From NCBI GenBank assembly GCA_003001795.1, contig PVNI01000010.1, forward strand, positions 160,882 through 224,881: 64,000 bases of DNA, read 5' to 3'. Positions 40,401-47,325 of the stretch are shown here, in pieces. The position numbers and the translations under genes were made by a program. How positions within the stretch are numbered: position 1 is the first letter of the stretch; each line of letters begins with the position of its first letter. The notes below the pieces were generated by a model that saw only the letters and a program-made list of their open reading frames with translations, had not been told where the DNA came from and ran no database searches. The DNA comes from Actinomadura viridilutea. Its GTDB lineage: Bacteria > Actinomycetota > Actinomycetes > Streptosporangiales > Streptosporangiaceae.

Positions 40401-40803
40401 GGCCGCGGCCGGCGGCGAGGCCGGCGAGCGGCAGCCGGCCAAGAAGCGCCGGTCCGGCCGCGGCGGCAAGAGCGCGGCGGCCAAGGCCGAGGAGGGGACC
40501 GAGACCGCGGCCGTCTCCGAGGCCGCGTCCGGAGCCGAGGGCGACGCCGCCTCCGCGACCGCGTCCGGCCAGGGGGACGCCGCCGAGGCGGCGGCGCGGA
40601 CGGCCGAGGCCGTCCCGGGCGCCCCCGAGCCGGCCGAGCCCGTCGCCGGCGGCGCGGACGCCCGGCCCATCGAGGGGCCCGAGGTCGCGGGCGGCGGCGC
40701 CGAGGAGGCCCCGGCCCTGGCGAACGGCCGTCGCCGCCGCACCCGCCGCAGGGCCAAGGCCGAGGTCGGCGCGGGCGACGCCGCGACGCCCGAGGCCGAC
40801 TGA
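37441..40803 (+). CDS. rne: Ribonuclease E/G with long disordered N- and C-terminal extensions
   Basis: The 1120-residue endoribonuclease carries its catalytic core at about 470-885: an S1 domain (ATHQSYVGNVYLGKVQNVLP), the DNase I-like domain with metal-binding D778 (VIDVNTG) and D822 (VIDFIDM), and the zinc-link CECC (C880, C882, C883). It initiates mRNA decay and processes rRNA and tRNA. Unlike E. coli RNase E, the core is central. About 460 residues upstream are Ala/Pro/Glu-rich with Arg patches (RRRRRGGRGRGRG; SSRRRRRRRRRS), and 235 residues downstream include Ala-Asp-Lys repeats. These would bind RNA and degradosome partners. ATG 37441 follows GGGAG. It precedes rplU-rpmA, as in other actinobacteria. 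Confidence 0.95.
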   Translation: MLENEADPATAGGADSTTASPDPAAGAPRRPRRRAASRPAGPPPEDDAPAVITVSPKPSGTATRDGEEPSPAAEAAETPTETPAEPPAEPPAETAAAEEAPAEPSADAPAASATEPPAEPSAEAPTDAAAEEPAEEPAEEPAEEKTEEKTEEKAASHARAARSRAATADADDEPAPRRTRRRTAAAAPRPEPEREPEAAAEEETEPESGGEPETRPQAETRPAAPATAVPMIPPVPAVPAAPGEGAGAEPVTSTAIPTVTFQPPMVVFQPPQPVPVAPASDETAGDVDAVRDEEAVDRDDEEDATDRPTRRRRRRGGRGRGRGKEAAEEEASAEGEAEAADQQPKDGEAKDAKPAAEEQDEARKAEDGAENGANGTAGTTAATGTTGTGSSSSRRRRRRRRRSGSGEEPVPAPDDPPNTVVHVRDSRPAADARPAVEDEVQAVRGSTRLEAKKQRRREGREQGRRRPPVITEAEFLARRESVERVMVIRQEGERTQIAILEDNVLVEHYVNRATHQSYVGNVYLGKVQNVLPSMEAAFVDIGKGRNAVLYAGEVNWDVAGLEGQPRRIESALKSGQSVLVQVTKDPVGHKGARLTSQISLPGRYLVYVPDGSMTGISRKLPDKERSRLKQILKKIMPDNAGVIVRTAAEGATEEELSRDVSRLAAQWENIQKQVKTATAPSLLYGEPDLTIRVVRDIFNEDFSKLVVSGDEAWETVSEYVRYVAPHLADRLERWTGPADVMSVFRIDEQIAKALDRKVWLPSGGSLVIDRTEAMTVIDVNTGKFTGQGGNLEETVTRNNLEAAEEIVRQLRLRDIGGIVVIDFIDMVLESNRELVLRRLVECLSRDRTKHQVAEVTSLGLVQMTRKRVGQGLLEAFSETCECCNGRGIHVQLTPVEPKPDKASGGRRRKRKGDVERAVEEKLAQHEAAKAEAAKAEAAKADAAASDAAASDAAASDTAKPDAATADAAKPDAATADAAKPDGPQAAEAAAGGEAGERQPAKKRRSGRGGKSAAAKAEEGTETAAVSEAASGAEGDAASATASGQGDAAEAAARTAEAVPGAPEPAEPVAGGADARPIEGPEVAGGGAEEAPALANGRRRRTRRRAKAEVGAGDAATPEAD
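40201..40383 (+). repeat. In-frame tandem repeats in the RNase E C-terminal tail
   Basis: Nested repeats encode AKAEA, DAAAS and DAATADAAKP units. A 15-bp unit is repeated three times at 40261-40305, and a 30-bp unit twice, almost exactly, at 40321-40380. All are multiples of three and would vary in number without breaking the frame. Confidence 0.85.
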
Positions 40804-41017
40804 CGGCGCACCGACGGCGAACGGCCGACGCCGACCCCCGCCCGGCAGGCCACGGGACGCCGGATGCCCGGAGGAACGCGCACGGTTCGCGCTCCGGTCC
40901 GGGCATCCGGTACCCTTGGACTTCGGCGCGCGTGTGCGCGTCGTTCGGCTTCGCACCCCGGGCCGCCAGCGTCCGGGACGTGCGTCCCCCGCCCGTACGG
41001 CGGGTTCGAGCACAGAG

Positions 41018-41038
41018 CACCGGGAGGAGGACCCGGTG
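41018..41038 (+). promoter_or_regulatory. Hairpin presenting AGGAGGA in its loop, in the rplU leader
   Basis: CACCGGG (41018-41024) and CCCGGTG (41032-41038) form a perfect 7-bp stem whose 7-nt loop is the near-ideal ribosome-binding sequence AGGAGGA. The rest of the 343-bp rne-rplU gap has a TACCCT -10-like hexamer near 40910 and smaller hairpins at 41080-41120. It looks like an untranslated leader with regulatory structure. Confidence 0.5.
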
Positions 41039-41131
41039 TGCCGCCTCCGGCCCCGGCCGGGGGTAGGCCCTCATCCGAGGGCTGGTGGAAGACCACGTGT
41101 GGGACCGGTTAATTCCGGAAGCGCGCGCTAA
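41036..41131 (+). CDS. Putative 31-residue leader ORF upstream of rplU
   Basis: A GTG at 41036 stands 4 bases after AGGAGGA and opens a 31-codon Arg/Pro/Gly-rich frame (VCRLRPRPGVGPHPRAGG then RPRVGPVNSGSAR) that stops 15 bp before rplU. A second GTG at 41038 starts an overlapping 24-codon frame (VPPPAPAGGRPSSEGWW then KTTCGTG) with a Pro-Pro-Pro and a Trp-Trp. Only one, or neither, may be used. The strength of the ribosome-binding site is the main evidence. Confidence 0.35.
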   Translation: MCRLRPRPGVGPHPRAGGRPRVGPVNSGSAR

Positions 41132-41146
41132 CGAAGGGTTTCCGCG

Positions 41147-41461
41147 GTGTACGCGATTGTCCGCGCAGGCGGCAGGCAGGAGAAGGTGGCCGTCGATGAC
41201 GTGCTCACCGTCGACAAGCTGGCCGGGGAGGTCGGGTCGACGGTCACGTTCCCGGCCGTTCTGGTCGTCGACGGCGACAAGGTCGTCAGCTCCAAGGCCG
41301 ACCTTGCCAAGTACGAGGTGACCGGCGAGATTCTCGGCGCGGTCAAGGGCCCCAAGATCAACATCATGCACTACCGGAGCAAGACCGGGTACAAGCGGCG
41401 CATGGGCCACCGGCAGCCGTACACCCAGGTCAAGATCACCGGTATCAAGGCCGGGAAGTAA
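41147..41461 (+). CDS. rplU: 50S ribosomal protein L21
   Basis: This 104-residue protein matches L21 end to end: MYAIVRAGGRQEKVAVDD, VVSSKADLAKYEVTGEILG, and the basic ending YKRRMGHRQPYTQVKITGI. L21 binds 23S rRNA in the large subunit. The GTG at 41147 has AAGGG 8-9 bases upstream. It is followed after 11 bp by rpmA, the usual pair, and preceded by an unusually long leader (40804-41146). Confidence 0.97.
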   Translation: MYAIVRAGGRQEKVAVDDVLTVDKLAGEVGSTVTFPAVLVVDGDKVVSSKADLAKYEVTGEILGAVKGPKINIMHYRSKTGYKRRMGHRQPYTQVKITGIKAGK

Positions 41462-41472
41462 GGAGCGGTCAC

Positions 41473-41730
41473 ATGGCACACAAGAAGGGCGCGTCGTCCA
41501 GCCGCAACGGTCGGGACTCCAACTCCAAGCGCCTGGGTGTCAAGCGCTTCGGCGGCCAGGTGGTGAACGCCGGCGAGATCCTGGTCCGGCAGCGCGGCAC
41601 TCACTTCCACCCGGGGCCCGGCGTCGGGCGCGGCGGTGACGACACGCTGTTCGCGCTGGTCGCGGGCACGGTGCAGTTCCGGCGCTACCGCGGCCGCAAC
41701 GCGGTGAGCGTGGTCCCGTCGGCGGAGTAG
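41473..41730 (+). CDS. rpmA: 50S ribosomal protein L27
   Basis: This 85-residue protein begins MAHKKGASSSRNGRDSNSKR and continues with LGVKRFGGQVVNAGEILVRQRGT and HPGPGVGRGGDDTLFA, diagnostic of L27, whose N-terminus reaches the peptidyl transferase centre. There is no cleavable N-terminal extension of the Firmicutes type. AAGGAG precedes the ATG, partly within the rplU stop codon region. The operon ends at a strong terminator 24 bp downstream. Confidence 0.97.
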   Translation: MAHKKGASSSRNGRDSNSKRLGVKRFGGQVVNAGEILVRQRGTHFHPGPGVGRGGDDTLFALVAGTVQFRRYRGRNAVSVVPSAE

Positions 41731-41753
41731 TCCGCCGCACAGCGACGTTGGCG

Positions 41754-41789
41754 AAGGGGCGGACCGAAACCGGTCCGCCCCTTCCTTTC
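41754..41789 (+). terminator. Intrinsic terminator after rpmA
   Basis: AAGGGGCGGACCG (41754-41766) and CGGTCCGCCCCTT (41771-41783) form a perfect 13-bp stem with an AAAC loop, followed by CCTTTC. It is the clearest terminator in the window and isolates rplU-rpmA from obgE. Confidence 0.93.
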
Positions 41790-41841
41790 GTCCCGGCAGA
41801 ATCCCCCACAGCTTCCGACCGTCCAGCCGCAGGAGGAGACC

Positions 41842-43242
41842 GTGGCCGCAGCGACCCAGCAGGGCGCGCAGTTCGTGGACCGCGTGGTGCTGCACGTCGT
41901 CGCCGGCCATGGCGGGCACGGCTGCGCCTCGATCCACCGGGAGAAGTTCAAGCCGCTCGGCGGCCCCGACGGCGGCAACGGCGGCCGCGGCGGCGACGTC
42001 GTGCTGGAGGTGGACACCGGGACCGCGAGCCTGCTGGAGTACCACCGCCGCCCCTACCGCAAGGCGCCCAACGGGCGGCCCGGGCAGGGCGGGCACAAGA
42101 CGGGCGCCAACGGCGACGACGTCGTGCTCCGCGTGCCGGACGGGACGGTCGTCAAGGACCTCGACGGCAACGTGCTGGCCGACCTGGTGGGGGAGGGCAC
42201 CCGGTTCGTCGTCGCGCGGGGCGGGCACGGCGGGCTCGGCAACGCGGCGCTGGCCTCGCCCAAGCGCAAGGCGCCCGGCTTCGCGCTGCTCGGCGAGCCC
42301 GGCGAGGACCGCGAGGTCGTCCTGGAGCTCAAGAGCGTCGCGGACGTCGCGCTGGTCGGGTTCCCCAGCGCCGGCAAGTCGTCGCTGATCGCGGCGATGT
42401 CCGCGGCCCGCCCGAAGATCGCCGACTATCCGTTCACCACCCTGGTGCCCAACCTGGGCGTGGTGGAGGCGGGCGACACCACCTTCACCGTCGCGGACGT
42501 GCCCGGGCTGATCGAGGGCGCCAGCGAGGGCCGCGGCCTCGGCCACGAGTTCCTGCGGCACATCGAGCGCTGCTCCACCCTGGCGCACGTGCTCGACTGC
42601 GCCACGCTCGAACCGGGACGCGACCCGGTCACCGACTTCGAGGTGATCGAGCGGGAGCTCGCCGCCTACGACCGCGACCTGGGCGACCGGCCGCTGTCGG
42701 ACCGGCCCCGCCTGGTCGTCCTCAACAAGATCGACGTCCCGGACGCCCGCGACCTGGCCGAGCTGGTCCGCCCGGAGTTCGAAAAGCGCGGCCTGAAGGT
42801 GTTCGAGGTGTCGGCCGCCAGCCACGAGGGGCTGCGCGAGCTGACGTTCGCGCTGGCGGAGATGGTGAAGTCCTACCGCGCGGCGCTGCCCCCGGCCGAG
42901 CCGACCCGCCTGGTCATCCGGCCCCGCCCCGTCGGCGGCACGGAGTTCGAGGTCAAGGACCTGGGCGACAACACCTACCTGATCACCGGGGAGAAGCCGG
43001 TGCGGTGGCTGCGCCAGACCGACTTCACCAACGACGAGGCCGTCGGCTACCTGGCCGACCGGCTGGCCCGGCTGGGCGTGGAGGAGGCGCTGGCCGAGGC
43101 GGGCGCGTCCGCGGGCGCCACCGTGCTGATCGGCACGCCGGACGACTCGGTCGTCTTCGACTGGGAGCCGGAGGTGCCCGCGGGCGGCGACGCCGGCGCC
43201 CACGGCCCGCGCGGCACCGACAGCCGCCTCGACGGCCGCTGA
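41842..43242 (+). CDS. obgE: Obg/CgtA family GTPase
   Basis: This 466-residue GTPase has the glycine-rich Obg fold (about 10-165; LGGPDGGNGGRGGDVVLEVD), the G domain with GFPSAGKSS (G1, 173-181), DVPGLIEGASEGRGLG (G3) and LNKIDVP (G4), and a C-terminal OCT domain (about 350-430; EVKDLGDNTYLITGEKPVRW). Obg acts in late 50S assembly and stress signalling; in streptomycetes it affects the onset of sporulation. GTG 41842 follows AGGAGGAG. proB begins 58 bp downstream, so transcription may continue. Confidence 0.96.
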   Translation: MAAATQQGAQFVDRVVLHVVAGHGGHGCASIHREKFKPLGGPDGGNGGRGGDVVLEVDTGTASLLEYHRRPYRKAPNGRPGQGGHKTGANGDDVVLRVPDGTVVKDLDGNVLADLVGEGTRFVVARGGHGGLGNAALASPKRKAPGFALLGEPGEDREVVLELKSVADVALVGFPSAGKSSLIAAMSAARPKIADYPFTTLVPNLGVVEAGDTTFTVADVPGLIEGASEGRGLGHEFLRHIERCSTLAHVLDCATLEPGRDPVTDFEVIERELAAYDRDLGDRPLSDRPRLVVLNKIDVPDARDLAELVRPEFEKRGLKVFEVSAASHEGLRELTFALAEMVKSYRAALPPAEPTRLVIRPRPVGGTEFEVKDLGDNTYLITGEKPVRWLRQTDFTNDEAVGYLADRLARLGVEEALAEAGASAGATVLIGTPDDSVVFDWEPEVPAGGDAGAHGPRGTDSRLDGR

Positions 43243-43300
43243 CCCCGGCGGCCGCCCCTGGCGGCGTTGAACCACAGACCATCCATCGGCGAGGGAGAGC

Positions 43301-44476
43301 ATGAGCAGCGAGCGCAGCGCCGTGATGACGGCCGGCGAGGAGCTCGCGCGGGCGCGCGAGGCGTTCGCCGCGGCGCGGCGGATCGTGGTGAAGGCCGGGT
43401 CGTCCTCGCTGACCACCCCGCTCGGCACCATCGACGCCGACCGGGTGGACGCGCTGGTCGACGTGCTGGCCGCGCGGCGCGCCGCGGGCAAGGAGATCGT
43501 GTTCGTGTCGTCCGGCGCGATCGCCGCGGGCCTCGGGCCGCTGCGCCTGGCGCGCCGCCCGACCGACCTGGCGCTGCAGCAGGCGGCGGCCAGCGTGGGG
43601 CAGGGCCTGCTGATCGCCCGCTACACCTCGTCGTTCGCCCGGTACGGCCTGACGGTCGGGCAGGTGCTGCTGACCTCCAACGACATGATCCGCCGGGCCC
43701 ACCACCGCAACGCCCAGCGCACCCTGGACCAGCTGCTCGCCCTGGGCATCGTGCCGATCGTCAACGAGAACGACACCGTGGCCACCGACGAGATCCGCTT
43801 CGGCGACAACGACCGGCTGGCCGCGCTGGTGGCGCACCTGACCCGCGCCGACGCCCTGCTGCTGCTGTCCGACGTGGACGCCCTCTACACCGACGACCCG
43901 CGCCGCCCCGGCGCCCGCCGCATCGAGCAGGTCCGCGAGCCCGCCGACCTGGAGGGCATCCGCATCGGCGGCCCCAACCAGACCCGCAAGGTCGGCACCG
44001 GCGGCATGGTCACCAAGATCGAGGCGGCGCGGATCGCGGGCGTGCCGGTGGTGCTGACCAACGCCGCGTCCGCCGCGCAGGCCCTGGCCGGGGCGCCCGT
44101 CGGCACGTACTTCCACCCGTCCCGGGAGAGCCGCATGTCGACCCGGCACCTGTGGCTGGCGCACGCCACCACCGGGCAGGGCCGCCTCATCCTCGACCCG
44201 GGCGCGGTCGAGGCGGTGGTGCGGCGCCGCAAGTCGCTGCTGCCCGCCGGGGTGACCGGGGTGGAGGGCGACTTCGCCGCGGGCGACCCGGTGGACCTGT
44301 GCGGCGCGGACGGCCGCGTCGTGGCGCGCGGTCTGGTGAACTACGACGCGGCGGAGATCCCCGACCTGATGGGCCGCTCCACCCGGTGGCTGGCCCGCGA
44401 GCTGGGACCCGAGTACCAACGCGAGATCATCCACCGCGACGATCTCGTGGTTCTGGACCTCGAACCGAACACGTAG
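43301..44476 (+). CDS. proB: Glutamate 5-kinase
   Basis: This 391-residue enzyme phosphorylates glutamate in the first step of proline synthesis. The kinase domain has RIVVKAGSSSLTTP, VFVSSGAIAAGLGPL, LLTSNDMIRRAHHRNA, PIVNENDTVATDEIRFGDND and LLLLSDVDALYTDDPR. A C-terminal PUA domain (about 295-375) is present. The N-terminus is extended by about 25 residues; an in-frame ATG at 43325 would shorten it. The product feeds ProA, encoded 19 bp downstream. Proline feedback inhibition is expected from the family. Confidence 0.95.
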   Translation: MSSERSAVMTAGEELARAREAFAAARRIVVKAGSSSLTTPLGTIDADRVDALVDVLAARRAAGKEIVFVSSGAIAAGLGPLRLARRPTDLALQQAAASVGQGLLIARYTSSFARYGLTVGQVLLTSNDMIRRAHHRNAQRTLDQLLALGIVPIVNENDTVATDEIRFGDNDRLAALVAHLTRADALLLLSDVDALYTDDPRRPGARRIEQVREPADLEGIRIGGPNQTRKVGTGGMVTKIEAARIAGVPVVLTNAASAAQALAGAPVGTYFHPSRESRMSTRHLWLAHATTGQGRLILDPGAVEAVVRRRKSLLPAGVTGVEGDFAAGDPVDLCGADGRVVARGLVNYDAAEIPDLMGRSTRWLARELGPEYQREIIHRDDLVVLDLEPNT

Positions 44477-44495
44477 CGACGACAAGGAGCCGGTG

Positions 44496-45797
44496 ATGGG
44501 TGAGCGGGACCGGGAGCGCGAGGAGTTCCTGCGCGTGGCGCGGCTGGCCAAGGACGCCACGGCGACGCTGGCGCCGCTGCCGCGCGCGGCCAAGGACGCG
44601 GCCCTGCACGCGATCGCCGACGGGCTGACGGCCGCCGCACCCGAGATCGTCAAGGCCAACGCGGGCGACGTGGCGCGGGCCCGGGAGGCGGGCGTCGCCG
44701 AGCACATGATCGACCGGCTCAGCCTGTCGGCCGAGCGGATCGCGGCGATCGCCGAGGCGGTCCGCAAGGTGGCCGCGCTGCCCGACCCGGTCGGCGAGAC
44801 GGTGCGCGGCAGCGTCCTGCCCAACGGCCTGGAGCTGCGGCAGATCCGGGTGCCGCTCGGCGTGGTCGGCATCATCTACGAGGGCCGTCCCAACGTCACC
44901 GTGGACGCCGCCGCGCTGTGCCTGAAGAGCGGCAACGCGGTGCTGCTGCGCGGCTCGTCGTCGGCGATCGACTCCAACACGATGCTGGTGCGGGTGATGC
45001 AGGACGCGCTGGCGGGCACGGCGGTGCCGCAGGAGGCGGTCCAGCTCGTCCCCGGCACGAGCCGCGACTCGGCCAAGCATCTGATGCGGGCCCGCGGCCT
45101 GGTGGACGTGCTCATCCCGCGCGGCGGCGCGTCCCTGATCAACTCGGTGGTGGAGGAGTCGACCGTCCCGGTGATCGAGACGGGGGTCGGCAACTGCGCC
45201 GTGTACGTGGACGCCTGGGCGGACCTGGACATGGCCGTGGACATCGCCGTCAACGCCAAGACCCAGCGCCCGTCGGTGTGCAACGCCGCCGAGACGCTGC
45301 TGGTGCACGCGGGCATTGCCGAGGCGTTCCTGCCGCGCGTGCTGGACGCGCTGCGCGCCAAGGGCGTCACCGTGCACGGCGACGAGCGCGTCCTCGCCTG
45401 CGCGCGTCAGCACGGCCACGACGGCGTCGTGCCGGCCACCGAGGACGACTGGTACGCCGAGTACCTGTCCCTGGACATCGCCGCCCGCGTCGTGGACTCC
45501 CTGGACGAGGCGGTCGCGCACATCCGCACGTACGGCTCCGGGCACACCGAGGCGATCGTCACCTCGTCCCAGCGCGAGGCCCGCCGGTTCGTGGCCGCGG
45601 TGGACTCGGCCGCGGTCATGGTCAACGCCTCCACCCGCTTCACCGACGGCGAGGAGTTCGGGTTCGGCGCCGAGATCGGCATCTCCACCCAGAAGCTGCA
45701 CGCCCGCGGCCCCATGGGCCTGCCGGAGCTCACGTCCACCAAGTACGTGGTGACGGGCGAGGGGCACCTCAAGGGCCAGACCCCGCCCGCCTCCTGA
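44496..45797 (+). CDS. proA: Gamma-glutamyl phosphate reductase
   Basis: The 433-residue NADPH-dependent enzyme reduces gamma-glutamyl phosphate to the semialdehyde. Diagnostic segments are VPLGVVGIIYEGRPNVTVDA, LIPRGGASLINSVVE, the catalytic Cys262 in QRPSVCNAAETLLV, and the C-terminal EIGISTQKLHARGPMGLPEL. ATG 44496 is chosen because AAGGAG lies 6 bases upstream; GTG 44493 is adjacent. It forms the proBA operon and is followed by a large terminator shared with the convergent M48 gene. Confidence 0.95.
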   Translation: MGERDREREEFLRVARLAKDATATLAPLPRAAKDAALHAIADGLTAAAPEIVKANAGDVARAREAGVAEHMIDRLSLSAERIAAIAEAVRKVAALPDPVGETVRGSVLPNGLELRQIRVPLGVVGIIYEGRPNVTVDAAALCLKSGNAVLLRGSSSAIDSNTMLVRVMQDALAGTAVPQEAVQLVPGTSRDSAKHLMRARGLVDVLIPRGGASLINSVVEESTVPVIETGVGNCAVYVDAWADLDMAVDIAVNAKTQRPSVCNAAETLLVHAGIAEAFLPRVLDALRAKGVTVHGDERVLACARQHGHDGVVPATEDDWYAEYLSLDIAARVVDSLDEAVAHIRTYGSGHTEAIVTSSQREARRFVAAVDSAAVMVNASTRFTDGEEFGFGAEIGISTQKLHARGPMGLPELTSTKYVVTGEGHLKGQTPPAS

Positions 45798-45830
45798 CCG
45801 CCCGGCGCGCCCGTCCGAGCACGCAAGCCG

Positions 45831-45888
45831 CGCGGACGCGCCGCAGCCGGGGTCTCCCCTTGGAGACTTGGGCCGCGGCGCGTCCGCG
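45831..45888. terminator. Bidirectional terminator between proA and M48 protease gene
   Basis: CGCGGACGCGCCGC (45831-45844) pairs perfectly with GCGGCGCGTCCGCG (45875-45888). The loop contains a second hairpin, GTCTCC-CCTT-GGAGAC (45852-45867). It lies between convergent genes and can serve both strands. Confidence 0.8.
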
Positions 45889-46020
45889 GTACATCGAGCC
45901 ACCGGGCACGCCCAGGGCATGGCGGTGGCGGCCATTCCCGCCGTCGACGCGATCCGGGACGGCGCAGTCGACGCCCCGCGAGCGTGAGGCGCGGGCCGCG
46001 CCGAGGAGCTCGGCGGGCTT

Positions 46021-47049
46021 TCAGTCCGTGTTGCCGTTGCCGCGGCGGGTGACGCGGTCCAGCAGGCCGCTCGCGGCGGACGCGGCGCCCTCGGCGATGT
46101 CGCGGACCTTGCCGATGAACGGGTCGGCGGTCTGCGACCACGACTCGCGGTAGGCGTTGGCCGCGTTGCGGATCTCCTCGGAGAACGAGGCGTTGGCGTC
46201 GTCCTCGCGGCGCGGGTAGTCCCCGGCCAGGATCCGCTCGTACTCGCCGCTCTTCGCCCACCGGTCGATCTCGGCGAACCGGACGACGGGGTACGGGTGG
46301 GTGAGGTTCAGCAGGTTGAGGAACTTCAGGAACCCGTCGCGCACGTCCCCGGCGGCGTCGTACTCGCGGGCCTGCGCGAGGAACGCCTCGGTGTTCATCT
46401 CCGACAGCCGGGTGCCGCCGGCCATCTTCATCATCGTGCGCTTGGCGGCGTCCAGGTCCTGCCCGCCGAGCAGTCCGGCCCGGTCGGCCGACAGCTCGGC
46501 CTTGCGGAACCACTCCTGCAGCCCCATGATGATCGCCGCGATGCCGATGTTGCCCAGCGGCAGCCACGCCAGCCGGGCGCCCAGCCGGGTGAGGATCATC
46601 ATCATCGTCTGGTAGACGGCGTGGCCGGACAGGATGTGCCCGACCTCGTGCGCGACGATGAACCGCAGCTCCTCGTCGTCGTGCAGGTCCAGCAGGCCGG
46701 TGTTGACCACGATGAACGGGTGGTCGGACCCGATCGCCATGGCGTTGGGCTGCGGCGACTGCTGGACGTAGATCTCGGGGACCTCCGGCAGGTCCAGGAT
46801 GTAGGCGGCGTCGCGCACCATGTCGTGCAGGTTGCGGAACTGGTTCTCGCTCGCCCGCACCGCGCCGCCGAGGAACGCCAGGCGGATGGCCCGCTCGTTG
46901 AACAGCCCCGACAGCCGCCGCAGGACGACGTCGAACCCGGTCAGCGAGCGCAGCGCCACGAGCGCCGAACGGTCGGCCGGGTGTTCGTAGGCACGGGAGC
47001 TGATCCCGGGGAGGCGTGTGCGCGCTCGGTCCGGTGTGTTCGTCGTCAT
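46021..47049 (-). CDS. M48 family zinc metalloprotease
   Basis: This 342-residue protein has the M48 active site HEVGH (H134, E135, H138; FIVAHEVGHILSGH) and third zinc ligand E185 in KAELSADRAGLL. Hydrophobic stretches lie near 82-110 and 145-175 (LPLGNIGIAAIIMGL), suggesting membrane association. HtpX-like proteases degrade misfolded membrane proteins; the C-terminal region (FLNLLNLTHPYPVVRFAEI) is common to actinobacterial members. The ATG at 47049 has no ribosome-binding site, but TACCAT lies 7 nt upstream (47057-47062, minus strand), so a leaderless message is plausible. ATG 47058 would add three residues. It is convergent with proA. Confidence 0.92.
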   Translation of the reverse strand: MTTNTPDRARTRLPGISSRAYEHPADRSALVALRSLTGFDVVLRRLSGLFNERAIRLAFLGGAVRASENQFRNLHDMVRDAAYILDLPEVPEIYVQQSPQPNAMAIGSDHPFIVVNTGLLDLHDDEELRFIVAHEVGHILSGHAVYQTMMMILTRLGARLAWLPLGNIGIAAIIMGLQEWFRKAELSADRAGLLGGQDLDAAKRTMMKMAGGTRLSEMNTEAFLAQAREYDAAGDVRDGFLKFLNLLNLTHPYPVVRFAEIDRWAKSGEYERILAGDYPRREDDANASFSEEIRNAANAYRESWSQTADPFIGKVRDIAEGAASAASGLLDRVTRRGNGNTD

Positions 47050-47325
47050 ATCCGGCATGGTATGTCCGACGCTTCGCGGGGCCCTCGGGTTCCCGCGGAG
47101 GCCGGCGCGGCGGGCCCGTCCTCCTCCGGCCCGCCTGTTCCCCCTGGTAGCCGCGGCCTCGACGTCACCGGCCGGACTCGGCCGGACGCGAACTCGGCCG
47201 CCGCGTCCTGCGTACGGCCTGGCGTGCGGGATCAAGGCGGGAGCGCGACGGCGACGGGGTCTTGCGCGGCGGCGGTCTTGGGGCTGGAATTCGGGGCACC
47301 GGACGGCGGGGCGCGAGGAGGCGCG

